In this document: one piece after another, positions 35,023 through 44,533 of the stretch
Numbering within the stretch: position 1 is the first letter of the stretch
Layout: each line of letters begins with the position of its first letter
From: Halogranum rubrum
GTDB taxonomy: Archaea > Halobacteriota > Halobacteria > Halobacteriales > Haloferacaceae
NCBI RefSeq assembly: GCF_900114455.1
Contig: NZ_FOTC01000001.1
Location: 459,058-523,057 of the forward strand
DNA length: 64,000 nt
Reading direction: 5' to 3'
Notes under the pieces: model-generated
Databases searched by the model: none
Told to the model about the DNA's origin: nothing
What the model saw: only the letters and a program-made list of their open reading frames with translations
Position numbers and translations under genes: made by a program

Positions 35023-36082
35023 TCTAATCGACATCGTCTTAGAGGGCTTCAAGCAGGTCATCTCTTGGGTGACTAGTCAGTTCATCAAAGAGCTTGAGGT
35101 TGGATATAGCGCTTTGACCCAATCGCTGTTTGGAACTCCAACTCCCACGACCGACGGTAATTTTGTTTTTGGGGCCCCAACGAGTGAACCCTGGATTTCA
35201 ATTCACGATGGACTTGTCGGCGGCGATGTATTGTTTATTTCTCTGCTGCTACTCATCGTCTCTGTCCAAGCACGGCACCTTCTGAGAATTTTCCACATAA
35301 GTAGTACGTATGGAGCGCGAAAAACAGCTAAGACAGCCTGGACAGGAGCAGTTCTGATTATCTGTTGGTACTGGATCGCCGTTCTCACCCTCTACCTCGT
35401 GGACGGCTTTACAATTGCTCTGCTTCCACAACTAGAGTCAATTGGCAAAGCTCTGATACGGATGACTGCCACGTCTCTTACTAGTCCCATCTTCGGCCTG
35501 ATCTTCGCCGCCATCGGTGGTCTCTCGATGTGGACACTCCAAGCGCTCCTCTATCTGCGTGAGCTTCTGCTCTATGTCTACCTCTATGCGATGCCGATCG
35601 CCTTTGCCCTCTCCTACGGCAACGTCCCCATCCTCGCAGACATCGCCACGGGCTTCTCGAGACGCTTCGTTCCATTGGCAGTCCTGCCACTCCCAGCCGC
35701 CGTCGTCCTGAAAGGCTACGATCTGCTCTACCAGACGGGTGCACTCAACCCACCGACAGTGTTCTTCAAGCACCTCGTCGCGACAAGCCTGCCGCTCATC
35801 GCCCTCTACGTGACGTGGAAGACGTTCAAATACGCCTCACCACTCACCGCACGCGTCATCGGGACGGCAACGCAGACTGCTGTCACCGTCGGCGCCGTCG
35901 CGACAGGCGCATATGTCGCCGGCGGAAGCGTCGCAACGACTGCCGCTCGCTGGGGGCCACGAGCAGCAGCGGGGCAAGCGTTCGCCCAGCGTGCGACGGC
36001 GTACGCCCAGCCCACGACCGAATCACCGAATCAGCCCCCGTACAGACGAACCGAGAACGACCCTGACCCAACCTACCACTAA
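35015..36082 (+). CDS. Polytopic membrane protein, VirB6/TrbL-like
   Basis: 355 residues with six to seven membrane helices between about residues 65 and 310 and a disordered C-terminal tail (about 315-355). The start MVDLIDIVLEGFKQVISWVT is amphipathic. Central helices include RELLLYVYLYAMPIAFALSY and a Pro-rich loop. TrbL and VirB6 proteins have this topology and sit before VirB4-type ATPases in many archaeal plasmids. It overlaps neighbours on both sides (8 and 1 bases). Proposed inner-membrane channel component; assignment by topology and synteny. Confidence 0.65.
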   Translation: MVDLIDIVLEGFKQVISWVTSQFIKELEVGYSALTQSLFGTPTPTTDGNFVFGAPTSEPWISIHDGLVGGDVLFISLLLLIVSVQARHLLRIFHISSTYGARKTAKTAWTGAVLIICWYWIAVLTLYLVDGFTIALLPQLESIGKALIRMTATSLTSPIFGLIFAAIGGLSMWTLQALLYLRELLLYVYLYAMPIAFALSYGNVPILADIATGFSRRFVPLAVLPLPAAVVLKGYDLLYQTGALNPPTVFFKHLVATSLPLIALYVTWKTFKYASPLTARVIGTATQTAVTVGAVATGAYVAGGSVATTAARWGPRAAAGQAFAQRATAYAQPTTESPNQPPYRRTENDPDPTYH

Positions 36083-37188
36083 TGGCTGCAGATACTGACG
36101 CCGCTTCGAGACGCATTATGAACCAGTTCGGCGACGAGAGCCGCATCCCCTTTCTTAACGTTGAGGAAGGAGACGTCGGCGTCCTCGTTGGCTGTCCCAT
36201 CCTCGGCCTCTTTGTCGCAGCTCTTTCGGGCATCGACACACTGGCACTCCCCTTCGTGGCCGCAGGCTTCGGCATCGGCGTCGCCATCGTCTACGTCACC
36301 CCGACTCACCTAACGGCGTGGGCGTGGCTCACCGATGTGTGGCGCTTCGTCAAACGGCCACGCACGACTTACAACACGCCCGCGAACACGACGCACTCAC
36401 GAAACGAAGGTGGGTTGGCCAACTACACACCCTTTGCCCCGGATGAGCGGACCCAAGACCTGACCAATATCAAGTGTGCATGGCCAGGCGCCGGCACAAT
36501 CGAGCGCACGGACGGGACAATGGAAGCGTTCCTCGAACTCACACCGGGCAACATGGACTTCGCGATGTCCACCGACTGGGCAAGTCTCCAATCGATCGCC
36601 GAAGACTTTGCGAACAACGAACTGACGTTCTCCTTGCGACTCCATACCACAACCCGCTCGTTTCCCGTGGAGAAGTTGATAGATCAGTTCGGCACACGAC
36701 TTACCGATGAGGATGTGAGAGCGAACCCGATCTTCCGTGAGCTGCTCGAAGAGTACCGCGAGACACGGCCGGCGGAGATGCACGCTCGTGGCCTGCAAGA
36801 GATTCGCTACTTCCTCGGCGTGGAGGTGACGCCACTTGAGGTGTACAACCGCTACGCAGACGAACCAACACCTACAGAGCGGTTGACGGAGTTTCCCTTC
36901 ATCGGCTTTCTGTTTACGCCATTCGTGACGCGTCGTGAGCGCCTCACCGACGAAGAGCGACGGACGAAAATGTTCGAGAAACTTGACGAGCGGCTACTGA
37001 CCGTTCGCTCAGAGCTCGTTGAGCCTGCATCCGGGTGGTCTGCCCGTCGACTGAGTACTGTCGAGTTGTTCGTTCTCACGATGGACTTCTGGAACGGCGA
37101 AGCACACAGCTACGGCGATGGCGAGTCCGTGCTTCGAACCGGACCAGTGGTTGGGCGCTCGCGACGCCAGGAGTCCACTCATGTATGA
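36082..37188 (+). CDS. Membrane-associated protein resembling PrgI/VirB3 plus VirB4 N-terminal region
   Basis: 368 residues. Two close helices at about residues 33-75 (GVLVGCPILGLFVAALSGI and then the second helix) are typical of PrgI/VirB3-type subunits. The remainder is soluble: LTNIKCAWPGAGTIERTDGT, then MEAFLELTPGNMDFAMSTDW and AEMHARGLQEIRYFLGVEV, which resemble the N-terminal, non-ATPase domain of VirB4/TraC proteins. No Walker motif is present. It starts at the previous stop (1-base overlap) and its end overlaps the VirB4-type gene by eight bases, so the two products probably act together. Confidence 0.65.
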   Translation: MAADTDAASRRIMNQFGDESRIPFLNVEEGDVGVLVGCPILGLFVAALSGIDTLALPFVAAGFGIGVAIVYVTPTHLTAWAWLTDVWRFVKRPRTTYNTPANTTHSRNEGGLANYTPFAPDERTQDLTNIKCAWPGAGTIERTDGTMEAFLELTPGNMDFAMSTDWASLQSIAEDFANNELTFSLRLHTTTRSFPVEKLIDQFGTRLTDEDVRANPIFRELLEEYRETRPAEMHARGLQEIRYFLGVEVTPLEVYNRYADEPTPTERLTEFPFIGFLFTPFVTRRERLTDEERRTKMFEKLDERLLTVRSELVEPASGWSARRLSTVELFVLTMDFWNGEAHSYGDGESVLRTGPVVGRSRRQESTHV

Positions 37189-39358
37189 ACTCCTCTTGCA
37201 GGTTGACCCGCGTCTTGAGTCACTGCAGTTGCAACTTTTCGTGGTCACGACGACCGTCGGTGCGATTGGGCTCTTGGTAGCCAGATTTGCACGTGCAAAC
37301 GACGGATCTTCACCGCGCATTGAGGGTGGTGACCTATTAGCACTCGATGACGCTGAGACAACGCGCTCCGAAGACGGTGACTCTCCAGCAAGCGATGAGC
37401 CACACGACCACTCGAACAACACCGATGTCGATGTTGAGACCATCTTCTATGAAACGCTCGAAGAACACCACCAGTCAGCCGTCGCTCCGGCAGCGATCGA
37501 GTGGGAGACTCGCGCCGCACGCGTGGGTGAACAGTGGACGACGACGCTCTATATCGCCGAGTACCCGGATTACCCGAGTGATGGCTATTTGAGTGATTTG
37601 TTCACGCTCACAGATGTCGAGTTCGACGTCACTGCACGCATCAGACCGCGGAATCAAGAACGGGCCCGGAATGAACTCCAAGAGATCGCTGACGATCTAC
37701 AGGTCGATGCCGACCTCGAGCGAAGTGTCCGGAGCACCTACTTACAGGAACGAGCCAACACCGCGGCTGCAACGTACAATGCCGTCGAGAGCGGCCAGCA
37801 CGTCTTCAGCCAGAGTATTCTCATCACGGTTCGTGCCGAAACGCGGCCACAACTCCGTGAGGCAGCGCGAAAGGTTCGAAGTACGCTCCGTGAAGATCCC
37901 GCGAACCTCACCCCGAAGACAGCCCTCTGTCGACAAGACCTGGCACTTCAGTCAGCCGCACCCATTGGGCCGAACGTCTTCGAACGTGAGTCGATTGCCC
38001 TCGGCGGCGCTGTCGGCGCACTCTTAGCGTCACCACACAACGCAACGATTCTCGAACCCGGTGGTGTCGAGTTCGGAACGCACAGACACACCGGCAGCCC
38101 GGTCGTCATCGATCCGTTTGCTCGGGAGAACGGCTATGCGATGTTCGTCGTCGGCGATACTGGCTCGGGGAAGTCGTTTGCCTCGAAGCAGAACTTCATC
38201 CGCTCGATCGAACAGAGTCCTGACCGAATCGGCATCATCCTCGAGCCGCTCAACAACTGGGCGGGCGTCGCCGACGCACTTGGGGCGACCCGCATTACTG
38301 TGGGTGGCACGCTTGGGTTGAATCCACTGGAAATTCGACCGACACCTGCACACGTCCAGCGGGCGATGGGCGAGGATGCGAGTCCGTTCAACGAGAAGCT
38401 CGACGATGCGATGAGCTTTCTGACGAACTTCTTCGCACTTCGCGACATCTCGCTCAACGACCGGCGTACCACGGTCGAACGGGCGCTTCGTGAGGCCTAC
38501 CTCCGGAAGGGTATCACTGACGACGTCGACACACACGGAAACGAGAGCCCGACGATTCGCGACATGATGGACGTCTTCGAAGAAATGATCGAGACGCCCG
38601 ACCCGTTTGTCGTTCGGTCGGCAGCAGAGACTGCGAAGCTCCAAGCAGACGCTACGTGGTTACTCGATCAGTTCCGGCCGTTCGAAGCAGGCGGTCGCTA
38701 CGAGAACCTCGGCAAGCCCTCCGAATTCGACATTCGCGATGAGAAAGTTGTCTATCTCGACCTCGCACAACGTGAAGGAAGCGTCGATAGTTCGACTGCG
38801 CTGACGATGCAGTTACTCATCTCGCTCGTCTATGAGCGTGCTAAATCCAGTGATGCGGAGATCGTCTTCTACCTGGATGAAGCGCGCTACCTGATGAAGG
38901 ACGCAGCGAGCTTATCGTTCTTAGAGACGGTGTTTCGCCATCACCGCCATCACGATCTGTCGATTCGCCTCATCACGCAGACGGTCGATGAGTTTTTCCA
39001 GCATCCTGAGTCGGAGGCGATTCTCGACCAGTGTGCCGTCAAACAGTTCCACCGACTCGATGGGATGGACAAACACTGGGCCGACGAGTTCGGGCTCAAC
39101 TACGCGCAGATGCGCTTCGTCCAGGATGCGATTCCTGGGAACGAGGACACTGGCTATTCGGAGGCACTCGTCGGTGTCGACGGCGAGTGGCGCGGGATTC
39201 AGGTTCGGGCACTACCGAGAGAAAAAGACGTAATCGACTTCGACCCACGAGCGTCGGCTCAGTCATTCACACCGCCAGCCGAGCACTCTGTGAGTGAGAC
39301 GAACACCATGCCCGGTAGTGACCCAGCTGATGGGCCACCTCGTCGTTCGATGAAGTAG
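37181..39358 (+). CDS. VirB4-type conjugation/secretion ATPase
   Basis: 725 residues from ATG 37181 (MYELLLQVDPRLESLQLQLF). One N-terminal membrane helix, an acidic linker, then a VirB4 N-domain (about 110-280). The HerA/FtsK-type ATPase follows: Walker A GDTGSGKS at about 325-332, Walker B EIVFYLDEARYLM around 560, and a late motif ITQTVDEFFQHPE with the sensor Gln. VirB4 ATPases power pilus or channel assembly in type IV secretion. Starting upstream at 37118 would only read through the previous gene. It is the last gene of the cluster; the motor is intact. Confidence 0.88.
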   Translation: MYELLLQVDPRLESLQLQLFVVTTTVGAIGLLVARFARANDGSSPRIEGGDLLALDDAETTRSEDGDSPASDEPHDHSNNTDVDVETIFYETLEEHHQSAVAPAAIEWETRAARVGEQWTTTLYIAEYPDYPSDGYLSDLFTLTDVEFDVTARIRPRNQERARNELQEIADDLQVDADLERSVRSTYLQERANTAAATYNAVESGQHVFSQSILITVRAETRPQLREAARKVRSTLREDPANLTPKTALCRQDLALQSAAPIGPNVFERESIALGGAVGALLASPHNATILEPGGVEFGTHRHTGSPVVIDPFARENGYAMFVVGDTGSGKSFASKQNFIRSIEQSPDRIGIILEPLNNWAGVADALGATRITVGGTLGLNPLEIRPTPAHVQRAMGEDASPFNEKLDDAMSFLTNFFALRDISLNDRRTTVERALREAYLRKGITDDVDTHGNESPTIRDMMDVFEEMIETPDPFVVRSAAETAKLQADATWLLDQFRPFEAGGRYENLGKPSEFDIRDEKVVYLDLAQREGSVDSSTALTMQLLISLVYERAKSSDAEIVFYLDEARYLMKDAASLSFLETVFRHHRHHDLSIRLITQTVDEFFQHPESEAILDQCAVKQFHRLDGMDKHWADEFGLNYAQMRFVQDAIPGNEDTGYSEALVGVDGEWRGIQVRALPREKDVIDFDPRASAQSFTPPAEHSVSETNTMPGSDPADGPPRRSMK

Positions 39359-40126
39359 CGAGAGACACTGCACCGGTGACAATACCACCGCCGAGAGTGA
39401 GCGAAAGGGCCTATGCGGTCACGAGATTAGCCGAAGTGCCGACGACAATTTCGCTCGGTGGTTCACCTCGGGCAACTTACTGACCGATGACTATGCCAGT
39501 TAGCAGACCGGTATGGACACTTGCACCGAAGATGAGGTCGTCAGGAGTTCGATACTCGCCACCGAACTCTTCGCCCGTAATGCTCGTAACGAGCCATAGA
39601 GGACGATACTCGGTGTTCAACCTGAGTCGGCAACCGGTTCTCTAGTGCTGGGAACGACCGAGTGAGCTCATAGCCTTAGAAAACCAACGTATCATAGGTG
39701 AACGAACCGTGAGCGCACTAGAATCTCTCAATTGGAGGCTCGGCACGATGCGAGTCGCGACAGCAATGTAATGAAGATGATATCGGTCCTTGCCGGTCTC
39801 TTCAGGCTAGTTTCCGTCGTCCGAATGGCAATCGGCGACGTAGGCAACGCGGCGGCGTTCGGTCCGACCGGTCACGGCAGAGCCGAAGAATGATCGTCTA
39901 CCCTGTTATGCTGTGGATGATCGTCTTCTGTGGCTACCTCCCTGGTGCCACTGAGAGAAAGTTGAATCAGTCGTCAGTTAAGGGAGCATAGACGTCTGAC
40001 TGCCGACAAGTGTCGTTCATCGCTGATGGCCTCTCCTCAATGCTCTGCAGTAGTCGAGGTCACGTGGCCGATTCCCGAAAGAAATCGCTCTCTCCGCGAC
40101 CGACAAACCACCCAAATATACCAAAT
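39359..40126. other. Long gap after the VirB4-type gene; degenerate
   Basis: 768 bases with no intact gene. Two tiny frames overlap as ATGA: 39771-39893 encodes 40 residues starting MKMISVLAGLFRLVSVVRMA, and 39890-39991 encodes 33 residues starting MIVYPVMLWMIVFCGYLPGA. Together they look like the torn ends of a membrane protein. The AT-rich bases just before 40127 (ATATACCAAATATG) are a promoter candidate for the serine hydrolase. Confidence 0.4.
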
Positions 40127-42073
40127 ATGAGATACCGTACCTTGCATCCATTCGTGCTACTTGTCGTCATTTTGACGCTCGTTTGTGCACCGATCGCCGC
40201 AGCGACCACCGTAACGTCCGCACCCGTCACCACACCCACCCAAGTCGAGCTATCTAATCAAGCAGCGACGGAGGCGTGGCTCGACGAGACGATGGCGGAT
40301 CAGCTAGAACAGCACCACATCCCCGGCGCGGCCGTCGTAATCGTCACAGAAGGTGAGGTCGTTCTGGCGAAGGGATACGGCTACGCCGATATCGAATCGG
40401 AAACGCCTGTCGTGGCTGACGAGACCATCTTCCGTGTCGGCTCGACCTCGAAACTCGTCACATGGACAGCCGTCATGCAGGGCGTCGAGGATGGACGACT
40501 CAACCTCGATACTGACGTCAACGACTACCTCGGAGAGTCCCCGGTCATGATCCCCGAAACGTATCCACAATCAATTACACTCGAACATCTCGGGACGCAC
40601 ACTGCTGGATTCGAGGACTCTTATGGTGGGATGCTCGTAGATGACCCGCAGGATCTTCAGCCGCTCGGGGAGACACTCGCCGAGAACCGACCTGCTCGTG
40701 TTCGTCCGCCCGGCGAGTTCGTCGCGTACTCGAATTACGGGGCCGCGCTAGCCGGTCACATCGTCGCCGAAGAGTACGATACCTCGTTCACCGGGTACGC
40801 CAACGAGCACGTCTTGGAACCACTGGAGATGCAAAACAGCACCTTCGAGCAACCCGTCCCACCGGAACTGAGTTCTCGAGTTGCGACCGGCTACTCCTAT
40901 CAGGACGGAGCATACCAACCACAGGAGTTCGAGTACTTCGGCATGGCTCCTGAGGGGTCGATGAGTGCAACTGCGACTGATATGGGCCACTTCATGCTTG
41001 CTCACCTGAACGGCGGGCAGTATGAGTCAGTGCGCATTCTCGACGAAGCAACCGTCGAAGAGATGCATCGACAGCACTTCTCGAATGTCCCCGGCGTGCC
41101 CGAGCAGAGCGGCATGGCGTACGGGTTCATCGAGATGAACCGCAACGACGAGCGGATCATCGGTCACTGGGGAACCACAGCGCAGTTCATGAGCCTCCTC
41201 GCGCTATACCCGGAACGGGATGTCGGTATTTTCGTCGCCTACAACAGTCCCGGAGGCGCTGAGGCTCGGTTCGAGTTACTCGACGCATTCTCCAATCGGT
41301 ACTATCCCGACGACGACGCACCAGTCGTTGAACCACCAGCCGGCGCGGCCGAACGCACATCAAATTTCACCGGTGATTACCGGACGATCGCGCTCTCGGA
41401 GACCAAGTGGCACAAACTCCTGGGGCTCACGAGTACGATATCCGTCGAAGCGACCGACGAGGGGTATCTCACGACCCAGATGTTCGGGGGCGAATCGAGG
41501 CGCTGGGTAGAAGTTCGCCCGGCGGTCTACGAGGAAGTTGGTGGGGACGATTACCTCACCTTCCGGGTGGACGAATCCGGACGAGGGACGCATCTCTTCT
41601 TCGGGTCCATCGGATCGCGGACATACGAGCGACTCTCCTGGTTCGAGTCGCTACTCGTTACACAGGCGATTCTACTCGGCGGAGTGCTCGCCTTCGTCAT
41701 GACGCTCGTCCTGTGGTTGGGACGGTCACTCTGGCGACGGATGCAAAACCAGTCTCCACCCGAACGAGGAGCGAGAGTTTCGACAGCACTACTCGGCACG
41801 ACGAGCCTTGTCTGGATGACTGTCTCGGCGATTTTCCTCCTCACGCTGTTGAACTTCAATGACGAAGTCGCTTCGCCGTCGCTTCTTCTCCTACTCGGAC
41901 AGGTCTTCACATTCATCGGGCTCTTGGCGACCGGTGGAAGCGCGGTCGCAACCGTCGTCGTCTGGCGTGAAGCGTACTGGGGACTACGTCGTCGCTTCGC
42001 ATACTCGTTGGCCGTCGTCGTCGCGCTCCTCTTCACGTGGCAACTCTACTACTGGCAGGTGATCCCGCTGTGA
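40127..42073 (+). CDS. Membrane-anchored serine hydrolase, class C beta-lactamase/ABC-type penicillin-binding family
   Basis: 648 residues from ATG 40127. Signal peptide (PFVLLVVILTLVCAPIAAAT), then the catalytic domain (about 45-400) with FRVGSTSKLVTWTAVM (Ser-x-x-Lys nucleophile motif), VAYSNYGAALAG (Tyr-x-Asn) and IIGHWGTTAQFMS (His-x-Gly replacing Lys-Thr-Gly). Next is a beta-rich domain (about 420-520), and finally four to five membrane helices in the last 130 residues. Archaea lack peptidoglycan, so it is more likely an esterase or peptidase of the D-aminopeptidase/beta-lactamase superfamily working outside the cell. It stands alone with its own promoter, between the secretion cluster and the cassette array. 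Confidence 0.85.
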   Translation: MRYRTLHPFVLLVVILTLVCAPIAAATTVTSAPVTTPTQVELSNQAATEAWLDETMADQLEQHHIPGAAVVIVTEGEVVLAKGYGYADIESETPVVADETIFRVGSTSKLVTWTAVMQGVEDGRLNLDTDVNDYLGESPVMIPETYPQSITLEHLGTHTAGFEDSYGGMLVDDPQDLQPLGETLAENRPARVRPPGEFVAYSNYGAALAGHIVAEEYDTSFTGYANEHVLEPLEMQNSTFEQPVPPELSSRVATGYSYQDGAYQPQEFEYFGMAPEGSMSATATDMGHFMLAHLNGGQYESVRILDEATVEEMHRQHFSNVPGVPEQSGMAYGFIEMNRNDERIIGHWGTTAQFMSLLALYPERDVGIFVAYNSPGGAEARFELLDAFSNRYYPDDDAPVVEPPAGAAERTSNFTGDYRTIALSETKWHKLLGLTSTISVEATDEGYLTTQMFGGESRRWVEVRPAVYEEVGGDDYLTFRVDESGRGTHLFFGSIGSRTYERLSWFESLLVTQAILLGGVLAFVMTLVLWLGRSLWRRMQNQSPPERGARVSTALLGTTSLVWMTVSAIFLLTLLNFNDEVASPSLLLLLGQVFTFIGLLATGGSAVATVVVWREAYWGLRRRFAYSLAVVVALLFTWQLYYWQVIPL

Positions 42074-42243
42074 GTACGGACCTGTGATCCCTACCTAGAG
42101 TCTCTACAGTGAAGTACCTCGGAGTCGAGCCCTGAGACACTCTGCCTTGATTTCTGCAGAAGTTGGCTCGCGCTCCGAGTCGATTGCCTAAAGGAAGCGA
42201 ACCATCAAACCGAAACTGAGGAGTGTCAGATCCTCGAAAATTA

Positions 42244-42600
42244 CTATCTGAGGGAGGGGAACCGCTTGCCGTCGTTGATCATGAAATACGCCATGGCCAA
42301 CACGGCTCCCCCAAGGGCCGCAATTTTCACTAGTAGGACGACAGTGAACGCATATCCCCACGGCCGTCGCTTGTAAAGCCAGTACGAAGACAGGGCGAAC
42401 GCGAGGACGATGACCCCAAGATCGAGAAAGTAGATGACGTTCACGGGAAGCCCCGCCTCTACGATACTCTGTGATGTTGTGCCCTCAATCGTCGCTGGAA
42501 GGATGTCTGAGAGCCACAGGAACGTGATCAGTACAACTAACAGTACTTGAAATGCGACGTACGGCCACGTCGACTGCTCACCGACTGCGCGTTTCAGCAC
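42244..42600 (-). CDS. Membrane protein whose start lies inside repeat copy 1
   Basis: 118 residues, three to four helices (YVAFQVLLVVLITFLWLSDI, VNVIYFLDLGVIVLAFALSS, AFTVVLLVKIAALGGAVLAM). The GTG start and the first seven or so codons (MLKRAVGEQ) are read from the left edge of repeat copy 1. That means either the repeat has replaced the original N-terminus or the gene has adopted it. Family members I recall are longer at the N-terminus, which favours truncation. Function unknown. Confidence 0.6.
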   Translation of the reverse strand: MLKRAVGEQSTWPYVAFQVLLVVLITFLWLSDILPATIEGTTSQSIVEAGLPVNVIYFLDLGVIVLAFALSSYWLYKRRPWGYAFTVVLLVKIAALGGAVLAMAYFMINDGKRFPSLR

Positions 42601-42665
42601 GACCCCAGAAACCTACTCAGATGTTGTCAGTAGCGGCGTGCAAGATACAGAGGGTGTATGCAGCA
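42581..42665 (+). repeat. Cassette repeat copy 1
   Basis: Full-length copy; left edge CCGACTGCGCGTTTCAGCAC, right edge GGGTGTATGCAGCA. The left 20 bases are also the start of the minus-strand membrane gene ending at 42244. Confidence 0.8.
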
Positions 42666-42954
42666 GGTGACCGAGGAGAGTGAGCCTACTCCCACAACCC
42701 CAAGGGATTGTAAACCGCCCGCCGGCTCGAGGAGTCGATCGCCGCAACGTACAGCGGCGTCCAGCTCCCCTCGAGGATCGGTGATCCCGTGGGCCGTCGA
42801 CGTGACGACGACTGCCGGTGACCGCGAGGCGGTCGCGGATGTTGTCGAGGCGGAGCTCGACGTTGTGGAGACGGTCAGGAAGGACCTCGTCGTGGGACGG
42901 GTCGACGTGTTCTGACGCCCGGTGTTTATGCCTGCGCGAGTGGTAGCAAAGACT

Positions 42955-43245
42955 ATGTCAATCGACGCGGCGATGGAACGGATCGCGGCCGCCGAAGCTG
43001 AGGCCCGACTCCCCGACGACGACCGCGCCCAGCAACACGAGGTGTACGAGAAGACGTTCGATGCGCTCGAGGACGTCACGCCGGACGACGACGACGAAGG
43101 GATCACCATCGTAAGCGAGTGGATCGTCGAGCAGATTCGAACCGACGGCAAGCGCCCGAGTTCGCGGGCCGTCCGGCAGCGAGCCCGAAAGTACTGCGAG
43201 ATGAACGGCTACGAAATCAGCAACAACGATTGGCTGGGAGCGTAA
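42955..43245 (+). CDS. Small acidic protein, cassette 1
   Basis: 96 residues from ATG 42955 (MSIDAAMERIAAAEAEARLP). It is helical and strongly acidic; the centre has PDDDDEGITIVSEWIVEQIR and the C-terminal half KRPSSRAVRQRARKYCEMNG then YEISNNDWLGA, which looks like a small helix-turn-helix (R/K-rich recognition helix). A DNA-binding role is inference. It is the only convincing gene between repeat copies 1 and 2; the 290 bases before it carry frames on both strands that I cannot decide between. Confidence 0.6.
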   Translation: MSIDAAMERIAAAEAEARLPDDDRAQQHEVYEKTFDALEDVTPDDDDEGITIVSEWIVEQIRTDGKRPSSRAVRQRARKYCEMNGYEISNNDWLGA

Positions 43246-43433
43246 CCGACGGATGCGAATCTCTCGAGGCGCGTGACCCGGTACGCTGGGGTTTACGGTT
43301 TCGTTCTTTTGTGACCGTTACCGAAGGTACTGCAATGGCTACCGACATCAGTCGACGGTTTCGACCGCGAATTTCGCTCGCCTCGGCCGCCGTCGCGTTC
43401 CTCCTCCGGACGTGACGACGTTCTCTGCAAGAT

Positions 43434-43518
43434 ACGCGCCCTGTATTCAGCACGCCAGCAGAAACCTCACCAATCGCTGTCAGAAGGAGCGTGCAACACT
43501 CAGAGGGTGTGTCTTGCA
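43434..43518 (+). repeat. Cassette repeat copy 2
   Basis: Full-length copy. Left edge GCGCCCTGTATTCAGCACG, middle AGAAACCTCACCAATCGCTG; the right end deviates (GGGTGTGTCTTGCA). The 46 bases between it and the GNAT start presumably hold that gene's promoter. Confidence 0.8.
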
Positions 43519-43564
43519 CCGTCGTCGGAGTGAGGTTAAAGCCGGATGCCGCGTATCGGTAGAT

Positions 43565-44092
43565 ATGCCCGGTCCTGTCTTTCTGGATGGTGAGGATGTC
43601 GAGCTACGTACCATCGAGACCGACGACGCAGCGTTTCTCCAGCAAACACTCAATGACCCACAAGTTCGGTCCAGTCTCACCGCGTTTTCCCCGAGAAGTC
43701 GAACGCAGAAAGCTGACTGGATAGCCGCCCGAGACGACTCAGACGGGGTTGTCTTGCTTATCTGCGTTGACGGAGACCCCGTTGGAACGGTTGCGCTGAA
43801 TCCACCGAACGACGTGTGGGGAGTAGCCGAAATCGCATATATGGTCGCCCCGGACAAGTGGGGTAACGGGTATGCGACAGAGGCAGTTCGCCTCATCTGC
43901 CGCTATGGATTCGAAGAACGACGCTTGAACAAGGTGTACGCGGAGCCGTTCGCAACGAACACGGGGTCGTGCCGTGTGTTAGAGAAAGTGGGTTTCAGCG
44001 AGGAGGGAACCCTGCGACAAGAGGCCTTCATCGAGGGGGAATACGTCGATGTACGACGGTATGGGTTGCTGGCCGAGGAGTGGAACCAGTAG
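43565..44092 (+). CDS. GNAT (RimJ/RimL-type) N-acetyltransferase, cassette 2
   Basis: 175 residues from ATG 43565 (MPGPVFLDGEDVELRTIETD). The acetyl-CoA fold is complete: VVLLICVDGDPVGTVALNPP (strand with Gly-Thr-Val), AEIAYMVAPDKWGNGYATEA (the pyrophosphate-binding loop), then RRLNKVYAEPFATNTGSCRV and LEKVGFSEEGTLRQEAFIEG, the hallmark of RimJ/L-like enzymes. It transfers an acetyl group to an N-terminal or small-molecule amine; the substrate is unknown. Sole gene of its interval, same strand as the repeats. Confidence 0.88.
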   Translation: MPGPVFLDGEDVELRTIETDDAAFLQQTLNDPQVRSSLTAFSPRSRTQKADWIAARDDSDGVVLLICVDGDPVGTVALNPPNDVWGVAEIAYMVAPDKWGNGYATEAVRLICRYGFEERRLNKVYAEPFATNTGSCRVLEKVGFSEEGTLRQEAFIEGEYVDVRRYGLLAEEWNQ

Positions 44093-44110
44093 TAGCCGAA
44101 TGATGCACAC

Positions 44111-44193
44111 GCGCTCTGTATTCAGCACGGCCATAGAAACCTCCCCGGACGCTGTCAGAAGCGGCGTGCAAGACTCAGAGAGTGAGTTCAGCA
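44111..44193 (+). repeat. Cassette repeat copy 3
   Basis: Full-length copy starting 18 bases after the GNAT stop. Left edge GCGCTCTGTATTCAGCACGG; right edge GAGAGTGAGTTCAGCA. Confidence 0.85.
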
Positions 44194-44257
44194 GACTTTG
44201 GTTACACCAGTGGGTACGGTAGCAAACTTTACCCAGTAGTATGTTCTACCCAAAAGC

Positions 44258-44533
44258 ATGGTCACGTCGGTAAAGATGGACGACGACACCAAATCTCGGC
44301 TCGAACGGTTACAGGCCGAGATTCGGCTGAAGACAGGCAACCGAGTGACACAACAGGAAATCCTCGCACGACTCGTTGAGCATGCCATTGAGTCCAAGGC
44401 AGACCTTATTGACTCGTTCCGAGAGAAACGTGTTCCCCTCGCCGAATCCGAGCGCGAGAAGTTTCACGATGGGATGGTCTCGTCCGGAGTCTCGACGAGC
44501 GAAGAAGACATCGACGACGTGCTGTACGGATGA
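44258..44533 (+). CDS. VapB-like antitoxin, cassette 3
   Basis: 91 residues. The N-terminal half is a ribbon-helix-helix: MVTSVKMDDDTKSRLERLQA, then EIRLKTGNRVTQQEILARLV. The C-terminal half (REKRVPLAESEREKFHDGMV and an acidic end) would wrap the toxin. It is four-base coupled (ATGA) to the PIN-domain toxin that follows, the standard antitoxin-first order. RHH proteins of this type repress their own promoter; the upstream AT-rich box at about 44225-44245 is the probable target. Confidence 0.8.
   Translation: MVTSVKMDDDTKSRLERLQAEIRLKTGNRVTQQEILARLVEHAIESKADLIDSFREKRVPLAESEREKFHDGMVSSGVSTSEEDIDDVLYG

Noticed and set aside
42661-42920. A gene between repeat copy 1 and the small acidic protein
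   Set aside because: Frames on both strands are open with comparable composition and no clear start, so no call was made.
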